DNA of 64,000 nt. Origin: Chondrinema litorale (GTDB lineage: Bacteria; Bacteroidota; Bacteroidia; Cytophagales; Flammeovirgaceae). A program made the translations under genes and the position numbers. The notes under the pieces are model-generated. The model saw only the letters and a list, made by a program, of their open reading frames with translations, had not been told where the DNA came from and did not search any database. The stretch's first letter is position 1. Every line of letters starts with the position of its first letter. The DNA lies in assembly GCF_026250525.1 (NCBI RefSeq), contig NZ_CP111043.1, forward strand, positions 3,029,001-3,093,000. The letters are read 5' to 3'. Positions 35,569-45,299 of this stretch are shown in pieces.

Positions 35569-37611
35569 TCAGAATTTTATAAGTAAAATGGTAAAATCGT
35601 CATTAATGTTTCCAGCATTGGTAAAGATATTCAAGTTAGAAATGAGTGTATTACCAATATTTTCTATAGATTTATCATGGTTGTTTTCAAAATATTCGTG
35701 CAACCTTTCGAATCCATAAATCTCTTTAGTTTCAGTATTTTGTGCTTCTACTATGCCATCAGTATAGAGCATCATAATGTCGTTTTTCTGATAGCTTATC
35801 TCATTTATACTCACGTAATTTTTATAACTTTCGTTACGAATAATTCCTAAACCTAGGCCATCTGTTTCTAGATATTCTACCTTATCTTTTGCATCTCTGT
35901 AAAATAAAGTAGGGCAGTGACCTGCGCGCGCATATCTGATCTTAAAGGTTTCTGTATTGATGTGGAAATAACTTGCAGTAATAAATGCAGATTTTTCTAA
36001 ACAGCTTGTTAATGCAGCATTTGCTTTAATTAAGAATTCGTCGGGATTAAGGTTAAGCCTTACCAATCCTTGGAAAATCCCTTTCATTTGAGCCATATTA
36101 AATGCTGCAGAAATTCCTTTGCCGGCTACATCTGCTATAATCACTACATATTCGTGCTCGCTTAATCGATGGAGGTCGTAATAATCACCGCCAACTTCTG
36201 TAGCTGGTTTAGATTTAGCAAAAAATTCAAATGTACCATTTACCTGAAGTTTTTCAGGTAATAAGCGTTCTTGTACAGCTTTGGCAATCTCCAATTCATT
36301 TTTATACCTTTCACTTTCAACAACTTGAGATATCAGCTTGAAATTTTGGATGGCAATACCGGCTTGAGCAGAGAATGTATTTACCATAGAGATCATCGTA
36401 TTATCAAATGCATTTGTAAGCTTTTTAAGTAATACCATTATCCCGAGGTATTCATCGCCAGAAATAAGCGGTACTGCCAAAATGGAATTATATTGAGATT
36501 TTGTTTGAAAAGGTAAAAGGCGCCTCTTTGTTATTATCTTAAGTTTTTTCTCATTATAACCTGCCTGATAAATTTCTTTTTTAATAAGGGCAGTATCTTC
36601 TTTTGTAATGTCTTTATATAGGAAAACATCTTGTTGGTGTACTTCTAGCCAACAAGCGTCTGCCGAAACAGAAGAGCCTGCACTCTCCAAAAGCATTTTA
36701 TAAATCTGATTGTCGTTTTTACCTTCAGTTATTTCACTACTGAGTTCTTGAAAGATTGATAGCTCTTTTAACTTTTTTTCGAAAACAGAAGAGGTGGGTA
36801 GGTTAAAAAGAATAACCAGTAGTGAGCTAATGCCATATACAATGATAAATATTGATAACACAGAATAGAAGATGTTTTCTGAATAATCTTCTATCTGCAA
36901 AGTAGGATCATCGTAATACGAAATTATATTGGCAAAGAAATAAGCCAAACAGAATAATGAAACCAACAATTGAAAAACGCTAGTAATTTTCTGGTTAAAT
37001 ACCAGATGGGGTACCCATTTCAGATTTACGCTGAGTAGCATAATAATAATAAAGAAAGCAGCTCTGGATACATTAATTAGAATACTTTCTGATTCTGTGA
37101 GCTGAAAGAAATGAGAAGTTAGAGTTGAGAAAAGTGCTATTTCAAATAGAAACCAAACAATAACAGCATAGCGCGTTTTTTCATATAATATCATCCGCTT
37201 CCAAGTATTAAATGTGGTAAGCAGAAATATGGTTAACAAGCCGAAGTCTACCCTAAAAGTAAAAATATTAACCAGTTTTTGGGTGTCACCATTTATTCCT
37301 ATTAGCGAAGCTGCTAATGATAATACACCAGAAAAAAGTGTACAGACCATACCTGTAAGAAAAACTTTCCAGATAAGGTTGTGGAATGGCTGAGATTCGT
37401 TTTTGCGAGACTGTAACCAAAGAAAAATATAAGTGAAGATGATAAAAGAATTTAACAGAGCGCCTTCAATAGCAATCGGCACATATTCTTCCATTATATT
37501 TAAATGAGAGAAACGGTATTGTTCAATCATAGCTATTCCTAAAAGGAATATCCAACTGATTGAAGCTAATAAAACTGCCAGTCTCTGCATATGTATCCGT
37601 CTCAGTTTCAT
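35569..37611 (-). CDS. Membrane SpoIIE/PP2C-type phosphatase with GAF domain
   Basis: 680 residues. Seven to eight transmembrane helices (about 10-270), a short linker, a GAF domain (about 290-430, ending SAQAGIAIQNFKLISQVVE), then a coiled coil KNELEIAKAVQERLLP and the SpoIIE phosphatase domain: GGDYYDLHRL, VIIADVAGKGISAAFNMA, YARAGHCPTLFY, MLYTDGIVEAQN and the final NDDFTILLIKF. This is the RsbU/RsbP-type activator that removes phosphate from a STAS protein when its sensor part is triggered. It is first in the operon with the STAS and kinase genes. Confidence 0.93.
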   Translation of the reverse strand: MKLRRIHMQRLAVLLASISWIFLLGIAMIEQYRFSHLNIMEEYVPIAIEGALLNSFIIFTYIFLWLQSRKNESQPFHNLIWKVFLTGMVCTLFSGVLSLAASLIGINGDTQKLVNIFTFRVDFGLLTIFLLTTFNTWKRMILYEKTRYAVIVWFLFEIALFSTLTSHFFQLTESESILINVSRAAFFIIIMLLSVNLKWVPHLVFNQKITSVFQLLVSLFCLAYFFANIISYYDDPTLQIEDYSENIFYSVLSIFIIVYGISSLLVILFNLPTSSVFEKKLKELSIFQELSSEITEGKNDNQIYKMLLESAGSSVSADACWLEVHQQDVFLYKDITKEDTALIKKEIYQAGYNEKKLKIITKRRLLPFQTKSQYNSILAVPLISGDEYLGIMVLLKKLTNAFDNTMISMVNTFSAQAGIAIQNFKLISQVVESERYKNELEIAKAVQERLLPEKLQVNGTFEFFAKSKPATEVGGDYYDLHRLSEHEYVVIIADVAGKGISAAFNMAQMKGIFQGLVRLNLNPDEFLIKANAALTSCLEKSAFITASYFHINTETFKIRYARAGHCPTLFYRDAKDKVEYLETDGLGLGIIRNESYKNYVSINEISYQKNDIMMLYTDGIVEAQNTETKEIYGFERLHEYFENNHDKSIENIGNTLISNLNIFTNAGNINDDFTILLIKF

Positions 37612-37943
37612 TTTGTTAATTTAGGGAGATATTTGTATAAAGGCTGTTATCGGTAATTTTTTACAGTATTTTGGATGGGTTGTTTTATTTAAAGGTCTTT
37701 GCAAATTTAAGAAACATGTATCGTTGTGTTTATTTTATCGTTAAGCCAAAAGTAAAAAAAAGTTAAATAGTAGCCAATCTGCCTTGTATTATTAGAAAAA
37801 TATATAAATTTTGAGAAAGGAGAAGGCAGAAAATCATCAAGCCTGACTGTAAAATGAGCAATACATTGTAAAATGCTATTATTAACTTAATTTTTTGAGC
37901 TATCATATTGACTAAGTGTGTGCTTTTTCTTGAGGAGAAATTA
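37612..37943. other. Divergent promoter region (332 bp)
   Basis: AT-rich gap between the SpoIIE gene (minus) and the Omp85-type gene (plus). No coding frame or hairpin is convincing. A purine-rich GAGGAG at 37932-37937 is a likely ribosome-binding site for the plus-strand gene. Confidence 0.5.
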
Positions 37944-39392
37944 ATGAACTACAATAGATCACATCAAATTTTAAGACATAGTTTTTGTCTGATTTGCTTA
38001 TACTGCTTATTTTCTTTCGACAGCTTTTGCCAGAATAAAAATGGCAATGAAAACACTTCGGGTGATAGCCTTCGTGTAGAACAGATAAATATTTTTGGTA
38101 ACCGCATTACCAAAGAGAAAATTATAATTAGAGAATTGTCTTTTCGTGAGGGGACATTAATTGCGAAAGACAATATTGAGCAATATCTCGAAAAAGAAAC
38201 CAACAGACTGCGAAATACTAATTTGTTTGTTACTCAAGAAATTGCTTTTTATCCTACCACAGAGAATAATATAGTAATTAACGTTTTTCTTAAAGAACGT
38301 TGGTATACATTCCCAATACCTCTTATAGAACTTGCCGATAGAAGCTTTAATGAGTGGTGGACCAACCAAAATAAAGATTTAAGTCGAATTGAATATGGGC
38401 TTAACTTCAAGAGAAAAAACTTTAGAGGTAGAAAAGAAGATTTAGGTTTATTACTCCGCTTTGGCTTTACTAAGCAGTTAAGGTTACTTTATAGAGTGCC
38501 TTTTCTAGATAAAAAGCAAAGCCTTGGCTTAACAGTAAGAACCAGTTATTCTGAAAATAATAATATTTCTTACAATACAATTGGCAATAAGCTACAGAAT
38601 GTAGAATACGATAAGAATATTATGCGTCGTCAGTTTGATTTTGGTTTGGCATTAACCAAAAGAGTTGGCTTTTACGATTTTCATAATATTGACATCAATT
38701 ATAGAAATCTCAAAGTAGCAGATACTGTATCTTACCTAAATCCAGAATATTTTTTGAATGGCCAAGATTTGCATCGCTATTTTCAATTAAGGTATACTTA
38801 CACCCACGATTATAGAGACTTTAGTGCATATCCATTAAAAGGACATATCTTGAATATATCCTTGGAAAAAACTGGTTTGGGTATTTTTGATGATGTTGAT
38901 TTACTTATTTTTAAAACCAGTTACGCAAAATACATGGACTTAGGTAAGAACTTTTACTTGGGAAGTTCATTTTCTGGAAAGGTTTCTTTGCCAGAAACTC
39001 AGCCATATATACATATGAGAGCTTTAGGTTACAGGCAAGATTTTATTCGTGGATATGATTTGTATGTAATTGAAGGGCAGCATTTTGGCTTAACAAAAAA
39101 TACCCTAAGGTTTAAGTTTTTGGATGAAAAAATGGATGCTGGAAAATTTATTCCTATCGACCAGTTTAATGTTATTCCTATAGAAATGTACTTTAAAGGA
39201 TACATAGATGTCGGTTATGTGAGAAACTCTACCACCAATTTTTATAATGAAGCACTATCTAACAAACCACTCTGGGGAACAGGATTCGGTTTAGATATTG
39301 TTACTTTTTACAATGCAGTAATACGTTTAGAGTATTCGTTTAACTCTCGAAACGAAAATGGCTTTTTCTTATATTTCTCAAGCGATCTTTAA
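37944..39392 (+). CDS. Omp85/BamA-type outer membrane protein
   Basis: 482 residues from ATG 37944, chosen over a TTG 36 bases upstream because GAGGAG sits at the right distance and the signal peptide (MNYNRSHQILRHSFCLICLY..., ending DSFCQNK) then starts properly. One POTRA-like domain follows: VEQINIFGNRITKEKIIIRELSFREGTLI, NTNLFVTQEIAFYPTTENNIVINVFLKERW. A 16-strand-type barrel forms the rest, with GYRQDFIRGYD (strand/L6 region of surface-antigen D15 proteins) near residue 370. Too few POTRAs for BamA; a TamA/FhaC-like secretion or insertion role is inferred. Confidence 0.85.
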   Translation: MNYNRSHQILRHSFCLICLYCLFSFDSFCQNKNGNENTSGDSLRVEQINIFGNRITKEKIIIRELSFREGTLIAKDNIEQYLEKETNRLRNTNLFVTQEIAFYPTTENNIVINVFLKERWYTFPIPLIELADRSFNEWWTNQNKDLSRIEYGLNFKRKNFRGRKEDLGLLLRFGFTKQLRLLYRVPFLDKKQSLGLTVRTSYSENNNISYNTIGNKLQNVEYDKNIMRRQFDFGLALTKRVGFYDFHNIDINYRNLKVADTVSYLNPEYFLNGQDLHRYFQLRYTYTHDYRDFSAYPLKGHILNISLEKTGLGIFDDVDLLIFKTSYAKYMDLGKNFYLGSSFSGKVSLPETQPYIHMRALGYRQDFIRGYDLYVIEGQHFGLTKNTLRFKFLDEKMDAGKFIPIDQFNVIPIEMYFKGYIDVGYVRNSTTNFYNEALSNKPLWGTGFGLDIVTFYNAVIRLEYSFNSRNENGFFLYFSSDL

Positions 39393-39396
39393 GAAA

Positions 39397-40692
39397 TTAC
39401 TTAACCTGATTAATTTTTTCTGTAGCAGTTTTAATTACTTCAATAGTACTTTCATCAGTGTTATAAACTGAATACCAACCCTGATATTCGTGTGGTGGAT
39501 CGCCAATAAAATCATCACCGTTTTTCCAAATAGCTTTTGGAGTGCTTGGTCTGCCTTCTCCGCCCCATGCCCAAAAATTACAACCTGCCAGTGGAGTACC
39601 AGCTTTCGCTAGCTCAATCACTTTTGAGAATATAAATTCATAGTATTCATCACGAACTGAGACAGGAGCTTCTGTTGAGTGATCGTTCAAGTCTCTGGAA
39701 ATTCCAAACTCTTCCAGTACCAATGGCATTTTTAGTTTCTTGGCAAACTCTATGTGTTTTTCGATGTACTTTTCAGCTTTATCTTTAGACAAAATGAGTG
39801 TCTCGTCAGCTTTTTCAGGATTGAACCATTCCCAGTTTTGAGCCCATACATGTATGGTCATGTAGTCTACATGCTTACTGTTATGGTTTTTCTTTACCTG
39901 ATTACCAGAAAAAGTAGTATGTGTTTTTCCTTCGCTTCCTACCGTTACTAAATGGTTTTTATCTAAAGATTTAATTAAACCTGTTGTTTTATCAATCCAC
40001 TTATTAAAAGCTTTTTTAGATAAAATGCCTCTTGGTTCGTTAGCAAGTTGCCAAGCCATTATTGTTGGGTCGTCTTTGTAAGCAATTTTAGTGTAGCTAT
40101 TTACTCTGCCCACAATTTTCTTTATATGCTTATTAAAAGCCTCAATTGCATTTTTATCTTTATAAAAGCGAGCCGTATAAAACTGATATTTAGACCAACT
40201 TCCTCCTTCTGCTGGAGGTGGATATGGAATTTCAGAATTTTCGTACCAGTTTACATATTGAGCCATTCCCCCAGACCAAGGCCAAAAGTTATTAAGGCAT
40301 ACAACTGCGTACATCTCTCTTTTGCGCATCTCATCAAGCAAATAATCGAGGCCTTGCAGTAAATCTTTATTGTAAATTCCAAGTTCTGGTTGTAAAGAAG
40401 GTGTCATTCTCCAAGGTTCGGTATCAGGTCCTTCACTGCCAGCCATAATTCTCAGGTTGTTTATACCCAATTTTTTAAGGTGGTCTAATTCTCTAATCAG
40501 CCTTTCTCTATCACCACTTTGTTCTGCACCTAGGTTCATTCCATACCAAAAGTTTGTGCCAATAAAATAATACGGCCTGTTATTTTTGATAAATTTCTGA
40601 TTGTTGATTTTAATAAAACTCTGTGCAGAGGTAATACCCATGGTTAATAAAAATAAGTATGAAGTTGTTAGACCTAAGAGTGTAAATTTCAT
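39397..40692 (-). CDS. Glycoside hydrolase family 5 enzyme, beta-mannanase-like
   Basis: 431 residues. Signal peptide MKFTLLGLTTSYLFLLTMGITSA, then the GH5 (beta/alpha)8 barrel. Acid/base Glu219 in WQLANEPRG and nucleophile Glu328 in LVLEEFGIS; FIGTNFWYGMNLG at the N-terminus and HVWAQNWEWF near 281 are typical of the mannan-active GH5 group. Predicted to cut beta-1,4-mannosidic links in the periplasm or outside. No SusC/D or other glycan genes beside it. Its ATG directly follows the U-tract of a terminator hairpin, with no room for a ribosome-binding site. Confidence 0.9.
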   Translation of the reverse strand: MKFTLLGLTTSYLFLLTMGITSAQSFIKINNQKFIKNNRPYYFIGTNFWYGMNLGAEQSGDRERLIRELDHLKKLGINNLRIMAGSEGPDTEPWRMTPSLQPELGIYNKDLLQGLDYLLDEMRKREMYAVVCLNNFWPWSGGMAQYVNWYENSEIPYPPPAEGGSWSKYQFYTARFYKDKNAIEAFNKHIKKIVGRVNSYTKIAYKDDPTIMAWQLANEPRGILSKKAFNKWIDKTTGLIKSLDKNHLVTVGSEGKTHTTFSGNQVKKNHNSKHVDYMTIHVWAQNWEWFNPEKADETLILSKDKAEKYIEKHIEFAKKLKMPLVLEEFGISRDLNDHSTEAPVSVRDEYYEFIFSKVIELAKAGTPLAGCNFWAWGGEGRPSTPKAIWKNGDDFIGDPPHEYQGWYSVYNTDESTIEVIKTATEKINQVK

Positions 40693-40697
40693 AAAAA

Positions 40698-40726
40698 AAA
40701 GACTACGCTTGCAAGCAATAGTCTTT
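40698..40726 (-). terminator. Intrinsic terminator abutting the GH5 start codon
   Basis: 8-bp arms AAAGACTA / TAGTCTTT, loop containing GCTTGCAAGC. On the minus strand eight Ts follow and run into the GH5 ATG. It is placed to end the transcript of the gene at 40778-41602. Confidence 0.75.
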
Positions 40727-40777
40727 CAATTTAGTATTAAAATTAATTTTTAAAGAATCTTTTCAGATTTTCATACT

Positions 40778-41602
40778 CTACAGTTCATAATAGAATGTAA
40801 ACGGATCTGGATACTTGAACTCATATTTAAGTTCCATAGCCAGTTTATCTGTATTTACAATTTTATAATCGGCAGGAGAAGAATAGTTAAAAACTGGTGG
40901 TTCAAAACCAAATCTATTTGCCATTTCTGGATATAAATCTTTTCTTAATGGATGCTCTGGAGCGGAGACATTGAATACTCTATTCCATTTTCCTTGCTCA
41001 ATTACCTGCTCAATTACACCGATTACATCATCTCGATGCACAAAATTTACAGGGGAGTTACCATTATCTAAATCTTTTTTACCCGAAGCATATTTTCCGG
41101 GAATTCTATTGTAACCCATAAGTCCGCCAACTCTCAATACAGTAGTATCTAAAGGGCCAGTTTGTCTTAATACTCTTTCTGCCAGTACCATTGGGTTTCC
41201 TACAAAAACATCTGGCTTGGTTGCATCAGATTCTTTTACTTCTTTATTTGGTGATGGATATACCGAAGTAGAACTGATGTAAATTGTTTTTCTAATTTCT
41301 CCCTCCAACATATACTTAGTGAGTTCTTTCATTTGCGCAGGATGGAAGGTATCCATATCATCAGATTTTCTCGATGGAGGTATTCCGATTACAATTACAT
41401 CTGCGTCAAGAAATTTTTCAATTACACCTTTAGGTTCTGGTGCCGGATTTAGGCCAAAGTGAAAAGGATTAATTCCTTTTGACTTTAAAATCTCAATTTT
41501 TGAAGCAGTTGTTACACTTCCATTTACCTCGTAGCCTTTTTTTACAAGGTATTCTCCTAAAGCCAGACCAAGCCATCCAGCGCCTAAAATACTAATTCTC
41601 AT
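40778..41602 (-). CDS. NAD(P)-binding epimerase-like protein (YeeZ-type SDR)
   Basis: 274 residues, cytoplasmic. Rossmann N-terminus MRISILGAGWLGLALGEYL with GxGxxG; TIYISSTSVYP near 105-115 gives the strand before the active site, but the usual YxxxK is not obvious. VNFVHRDDVIGVIEQVIEQG (about 194-213) and VFNVSAPEHPLRKDLYPEMANRFG match atypical extended SDRs such as YeeZ. Substrate unknown. It ends before the terminator next to the GH5 gene. Confidence 0.82.
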   Translation of the reverse strand: MRISILGAGWLGLALGEYLVKKGYEVNGSVTTASKIEILKSKGINPFHFGLNPAPEPKGVIEKFLDADVIVIGIPPSRKSDDMDTFHPAQMKELTKYMLEGEIRKTIYISSTSVYPSPNKEVKESDATKPDVFVGNPMVLAERVLRQTGPLDTTVLRVGGLMGYNRIPGKYASGKKDLDNGNSPVNFVHRDDVIGVIEQVIEQGKWNRVFNVSAPEHPLRKDLYPEMANRFGFEPPVFNYSSPADYKIVNTDKLAMELKYEFKYPDPFTFYYEL

Positions 41603-41874
41603 AGGTAAAAACTTAATTTAGTCTTTAATTGGTTAGGCAAAACTTAATGTTATTATTAATTAATTTACCTTATTTATGTTCAGGGTAAAGCTATAAAAAT
41701 ACTGCTCTCAAAAAACCTTTTCGATAAAAAGTAACTTTAAACAGGAATAATTAGCCTTGTAACTTCTTAATAAACTTTGAAAGAAGTATCTATGGTTTTA
41801 ACAAAACAATTACTGCTGATTTCAATATATTTGTAAAGGATAAACACCAGCACATGTAATAAATTGCGTTCAAC

Positions 41875-42441
41875 ATGCACAAAATAGAGCCATACTACAA
41901 ATGGGAAAAATACTATAGTGTTACTCGTGATGAAGACTCTCCCTTCTTTGGGAAAGAGTACGAAATCATGGAGTACACGAATGATATTTATGGCTATTAC
42001 ATCCATCCTTATTGGGATTATATGGGTTCTGAAACCATGTACATAAAAATCCTTTTTGCTGATTATAACCAAAGAGTTGTAGTAATTGAGATGCTGGGAG
42101 AGTGGAATGATGCATTGAATAACGACATCATGTTCTTTAAAAGAAATGTAATAGACCATCTCTTAAAGAAAGGAATAAACCGATTTATTCTAATTGGTGA
42201 AAACGTCCTAAACTTCCACGGTTCTGATGATAGTTACTATGAAGAATGGTTTGAAGAGGTCGAAGAAGGTTGGATTGCTGCAATAAACTTTAGAGACTTT
42301 GTGCAAGACGAATGGTCTAAATACAACATAGACTGGTATATTAATTTTGGTGGAAATCTAGAAATTGATAATTGGCGTACAATGAAACCGCTAATTTTCT
42401 GTAGAATAGTAGATGAATTAATAATTAGACGAATTGGTTAA
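41875..42441 (+). CDS. Conserved-looking protein of unknown function
   Basis: 188 residues, very rich in Asp, Glu, Tyr and Trp, no signal peptide. Predicted mixed alpha/beta: MYIKILFADYNQRVVVIEMLGEW (about 59-81), NVIDHLLKKGINRFILIGENVLNF (about 95-118) reads like a Rossmann-type helix-strand pair, then WIAAINFRDFVQDEW and DWYINFGGNLEIDNWRTMKPLIFCRIVDELI. Protein-like codon pattern and clean start support a real gene. No family recognised. It stands alone between divergent and same-strand neighbours with 180-270-base gaps. Confidence 0.65.
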   Translation: MHKIEPYYKWEKYYSVTRDEDSPFFGKEYEIMEYTNDIYGYYIHPYWDYMGSETMYIKILFADYNQRVVVIEMLGEWNDALNNDIMFFKRNVIDHLLKKGINRFILIGENVLNFHGSDDSYYEEWFEEVEEGWIAAINFRDFVQDEWSKYNIDWYINFGGNLEIDNWRTMKPLIFCRIVDELIIRRIG

Positions 42442-42623
42442 GCAACTTAACTAGGTAATAAATCTACTTCGTTTGATATCCTACAAACAAAATCTTCTCA
42501 CAATACTTTTTTATTACTATCGCACCATTTAAACAGGAAGAATGCCGGAGGTACCATTAGAAAGATATTAATGGGCTAAATCGAGTATTTTTATAAAAAC
42601 AACACAAGCTATTTAATTTTTTT

Positions 42624-43997
42624 ATGTCTCAAGCCCGCAGCAAAAACGACAATAAGCAAGACATTCTTAGTAAAGATATGTGGCAGCTCATGCTTAAACT
42701 GACGCCTCCGGGTATTATTGGCATGTCTGTAAATGCAATAAATACTTTTGTAGATGCAGTGTATGTTGGCCAATTTATAGATCAAGATGCTTTAGCCGCT
42801 ATCTCATTAGTATTTCCTCTTTTAATGATTACAGGAGCATTTTCTGTAATGATTGGTGTAGGTTCATCTTCATTATTAAGCAGAGCTATTGGAGCAAACG
42901 ATACCGAAGTAGTTAAAAAGATTTTTGGTAATCTGAATGCAATGAGCTTGATAGTTACGATGCTTATTGCCATTCCAAGTTACATTTATGCATCAGAGTT
43001 GATCGCTTTTTTAGGAGGTAGCGAAAAAGTTGTGGCATATGGTACTATTTACTACCGTGTGTTAATTATTGGTACTTTCCTTAGAGTTTATTCTGTTTCT
43101 ACCAACATGCTTATAAGGGCAGAAGGAGCATTAAAAGAGGCTATGACTTATGCCGGATTGAATGCCGTAGTAAACATGATTTTCTGCCCAATATTTATTC
43201 TGGTTTTTGATATGGGAATTGCCGGAGCTGCATGGGCTACCAATGTCGCTATGTTAACATACTCACTTTTAAACATTCGATTTTTTGCAAAGGGAAAAGG
43301 AGCTTACAATGCTCAGTGGAAAAGCATCTCTCTAGATTTCAGTATTTTGCCCAATGTACTTTCTGTAGGAGGTTCAGCTATGCTATTGCAACTGATGTTT
43401 TTTATTCAACAAACGGCAGTTTTTAAAAGTGTAGCCTATTATGGCAATGAGACAGATATAGCTTTTATGGGAGCAGTTTACAGAATTGTAATGCTAACAA
43501 TTGTTCCTGTATTTGGCTTTGTTCAGGCATTACAACCAGTAGTTGGTATTAATTACGGTGCCGAAAATTACTTGAGAGTTAAAGAGGCTTTTATCAAATT
43601 TACAGCAGGTGCTTCCATCTTAATGTCTCTGGTTTGGTTACCATTAATGATATTTCCCGAAGGCATACTTTCTATCATTTTGCCTAATAATTCTCTCAGT
43701 GCAGAATATATTATGTTTTACAGAGTAATGGTGATTTTACTGCCTGTGTTACCTATTTATTTCTGTGGGATATCCTTTTATCAGTCTATGGGAGAAGGAA
43801 AGTTGGCAAGTGTAGTGTTAATTTCCAGACAGGTAGTTTTGTTTATTCCTGTTGTGTTGATATTACCAAAATATTTCGGTTTAGGAGGAGTGTTTTTTAG
43901 CGCGCCAATTGTCGACCTATTTTTAATAGTAGTGCTATTATTTTTGTTATCAAATCGACTTTCTAAACTAAATACAATGAAACAGGCTGTTGTCTGA
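42624..43997 (+). CDS. MATE-family efflux transporter
   Basis: 457 residues, twelve predicted transmembrane helices in two homologous halves. N-terminal half opens MWQLMLKLTPPGIIGMSVNAINTFVDAVYVGQFIDQDALAAISLVFPL; the second half includes AVYRIVMLTIVPVFGFVQALQPVVGINYGA, the family hallmark. Exchanges Na+ or H+ for cationic drugs or metabolites; substrate unknown. The next gene on the strand follows closely. Confidence 0.95.
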   Translation: MSQARSKNDNKQDILSKDMWQLMLKLTPPGIIGMSVNAINTFVDAVYVGQFIDQDALAAISLVFPLLMITGAFSVMIGVGSSSLLSRAIGANDTEVVKKIFGNLNAMSLIVTMLIAIPSYIYASELIAFLGGSEKVVAYGTIYYRVLIIGTFLRVYSVSTNMLIRAEGALKEAMTYAGLNAVVNMIFCPIFILVFDMGIAGAAWATNVAMLTYSLLNIRFFAKGKGAYNAQWKSISLDFSILPNVLSVGGSAMLLQLMFFIQQTAVFKSVAYYGNETDIAFMGAVYRIVMLTIVPVFGFVQALQPVVGINYGAENYLRVKEAFIKFTAGASILMSLVWLPLMIFPEGILSIILPNNSLSAEYIMFYRVMVILLPVLPIYFCGISFYQSMGEGKLASVVLISRQVVLFIPVVLILPKYFGLGGVFFSAPIVDLFLIVVLLFLLSNRLSKLNTMKQAVV

Positions 43998-44127
43998 TTT
44001 TCTTCATGAGTATGATGTACCGAACCAGAAACTGTTAATCTTTTTTGGGATATGCATCGCTTTCATTTCAATTCTGTATAATTTTAAATTACAGTGTGGA
44101 AAGAAAGTTTATTTACTAAAAAAGCAT

Positions 44128-45279
44128 ATGTCAGGTAAACATACCAATAAATTAACAGCATCCTTCCGATTTAAATCTGTCTTATCTTTTGCTATAATCG
44201 CTTTATTTTTTTTGGTAGCAGCCAGAAATATTAATTTAGATGTACAAAAAGACGACTTTAGGGAGATTCGAATAAAAGCGATTGCAGGATTAAAATATGA
44301 TATCGTAAGATTTGCAGTAAAGCCTGGCGAAAAGATCAGGATTATATTTGAAAATACAGATGATATGGCCCATAATATGGTTTTCACAAGACCAGGCAAG
44401 CGAGAGTCTGTAGTGAGAGAAGCCCAAATGATGGGGGGTAGTGGTGCTGCAAAAAATTATATTCCTGAGTCTGAAGATGTATTATGGAATACTAAAATTC
44501 TGGAGATTGAAGATACTCAAACACTAGAATTTACAGCACCAGAAGAAGAAGCTGTTTATCCATATGCCTGTACATACCCTGGCCATGGTTTTGTAATGTA
44601 TGGGGCAATGTATGTTACTACAGATGCTTTACCTCCATTAGAAACAGATGAGAATATTCCTGAAAACCAACGTACATCGGAGTTTCAGGAAGAATTAGCT
44701 TCTCCACACCCTTATCTAATGACTTATCCAATGTTTTACAGAACATTTATGCCAGAGTGTAGTCCGGCTGCTATTGCTGTGGCTATGTCTGCAAAACATT
44801 CTTATTGTTGGGATGCAACTAACTGCATGTTGCGCTATAGTTGGAAAGGAGGATTTGTTGATAATACGGCTCATTGGAAAGGTAATGGAAATGCATTTTC
44901 AGAAATAAAAGGAGATATTTACTTTAAAAGGTCCAATCAATTTCCGTTTAGCATTGGTGCGCCAGATAGTTTAATGATGCCAGATTTCAACGGATATCAG
45001 ATTGATAAACAAGGTTTTCCTCAATTCAATTATACACTTGGGAAGGTGATGTTTAGAGAAAAAGTATTACCATTAACAGAAGATGCAGGTATTAAGATTC
45101 AGTATGAAACTTCTCATGCTGATGAGCCTTTATATTTCCGTTTACCTCAAGATAAAACAGTAACTGTTCAGGTTGATAAAGGAGTTGAAGAAGGAGGAAT
45201 AATTAAACTTTCTCCTGAAGAAGCTAAATTATTTTCAGTTACTTTTACAAGTATTCACCAGCAGCACCATCAACATTAA
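44128..45279 (+). CDS. Membrane-anchored cupredoxin with extra C-terminal domain
   Basis: 383 residues from ATG 44128. The frame is open upstream to a TTG at 43990 that overlaps the MATE stop and would add a second hydrophobic helix, so the start is uncertain. A transmembrane helix (VLSFAIIALFFLVAA) is followed by a type 1 copper domain: His in DMAHNMVF, then CTYPGHGFVMYGAM supplying Cys, His and Met ligands. The C-terminal 200 residues form a further domain with CWDATNCMLRYSWKGGFVD and AHWKGNGNAF, known to me only beside propeller dehydrogenase-like proteins. Likely an electron acceptor for the beta-propeller protein encoded 20 bases downstream. Confidence 0.82.
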   Translation: MSGKHTNKLTASFRFKSVLSFAIIALFFLVAARNINLDVQKDDFREIRIKAIAGLKYDIVRFAVKPGEKIRIIFENTDDMAHNMVFTRPGKRESVVREAQMMGGSGAAKNYIPESEDVLWNTKILEIEDTQTLEFTAPEEEAVYPYACTYPGHGFVMYGAMYVTTDALPPLETDENIPENQRTSEFQEELASPHPYLMTYPMFYRTFMPECSPAAIAVAMSAKHSYCWDATNCMLRYSWKGGFVDNTAHWKGNGNAFSEIKGDIYFKRSNQFPFSIGAPDSLMMPDFNGYQIDKQGFPQFNYTLGKVMFREKVLPLTEDAGIKIQYETSHADEPLYFRLPQDKTVTVQVDKGVEEGGIIKLSPEEAKLFSVTFTSIHQQHHQH

Positions 45280-45299
45280 TTAATAACTATCCATCCAAA

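Noticed and set aside
37908..37943. TTG start for the Omp85-type gene
   Set aside because: The ATG at 37944 has GAGGAG in front and starts the signal peptide; the TTG adds 12 residues with no ribosome-binding site.
41767..42159. 130-codon minus-strand frame
   Set aside because: Antisense shadow of the gene at 41875-42441; the plus-strand frame has better composition and a cleaner start.
43990..44127. Upstream extension of the cupredoxin gene from TTG
   Set aside because: Overlaps the MATE stop and lacks a good start; kept only as an alternative because it could encode another membrane helix.
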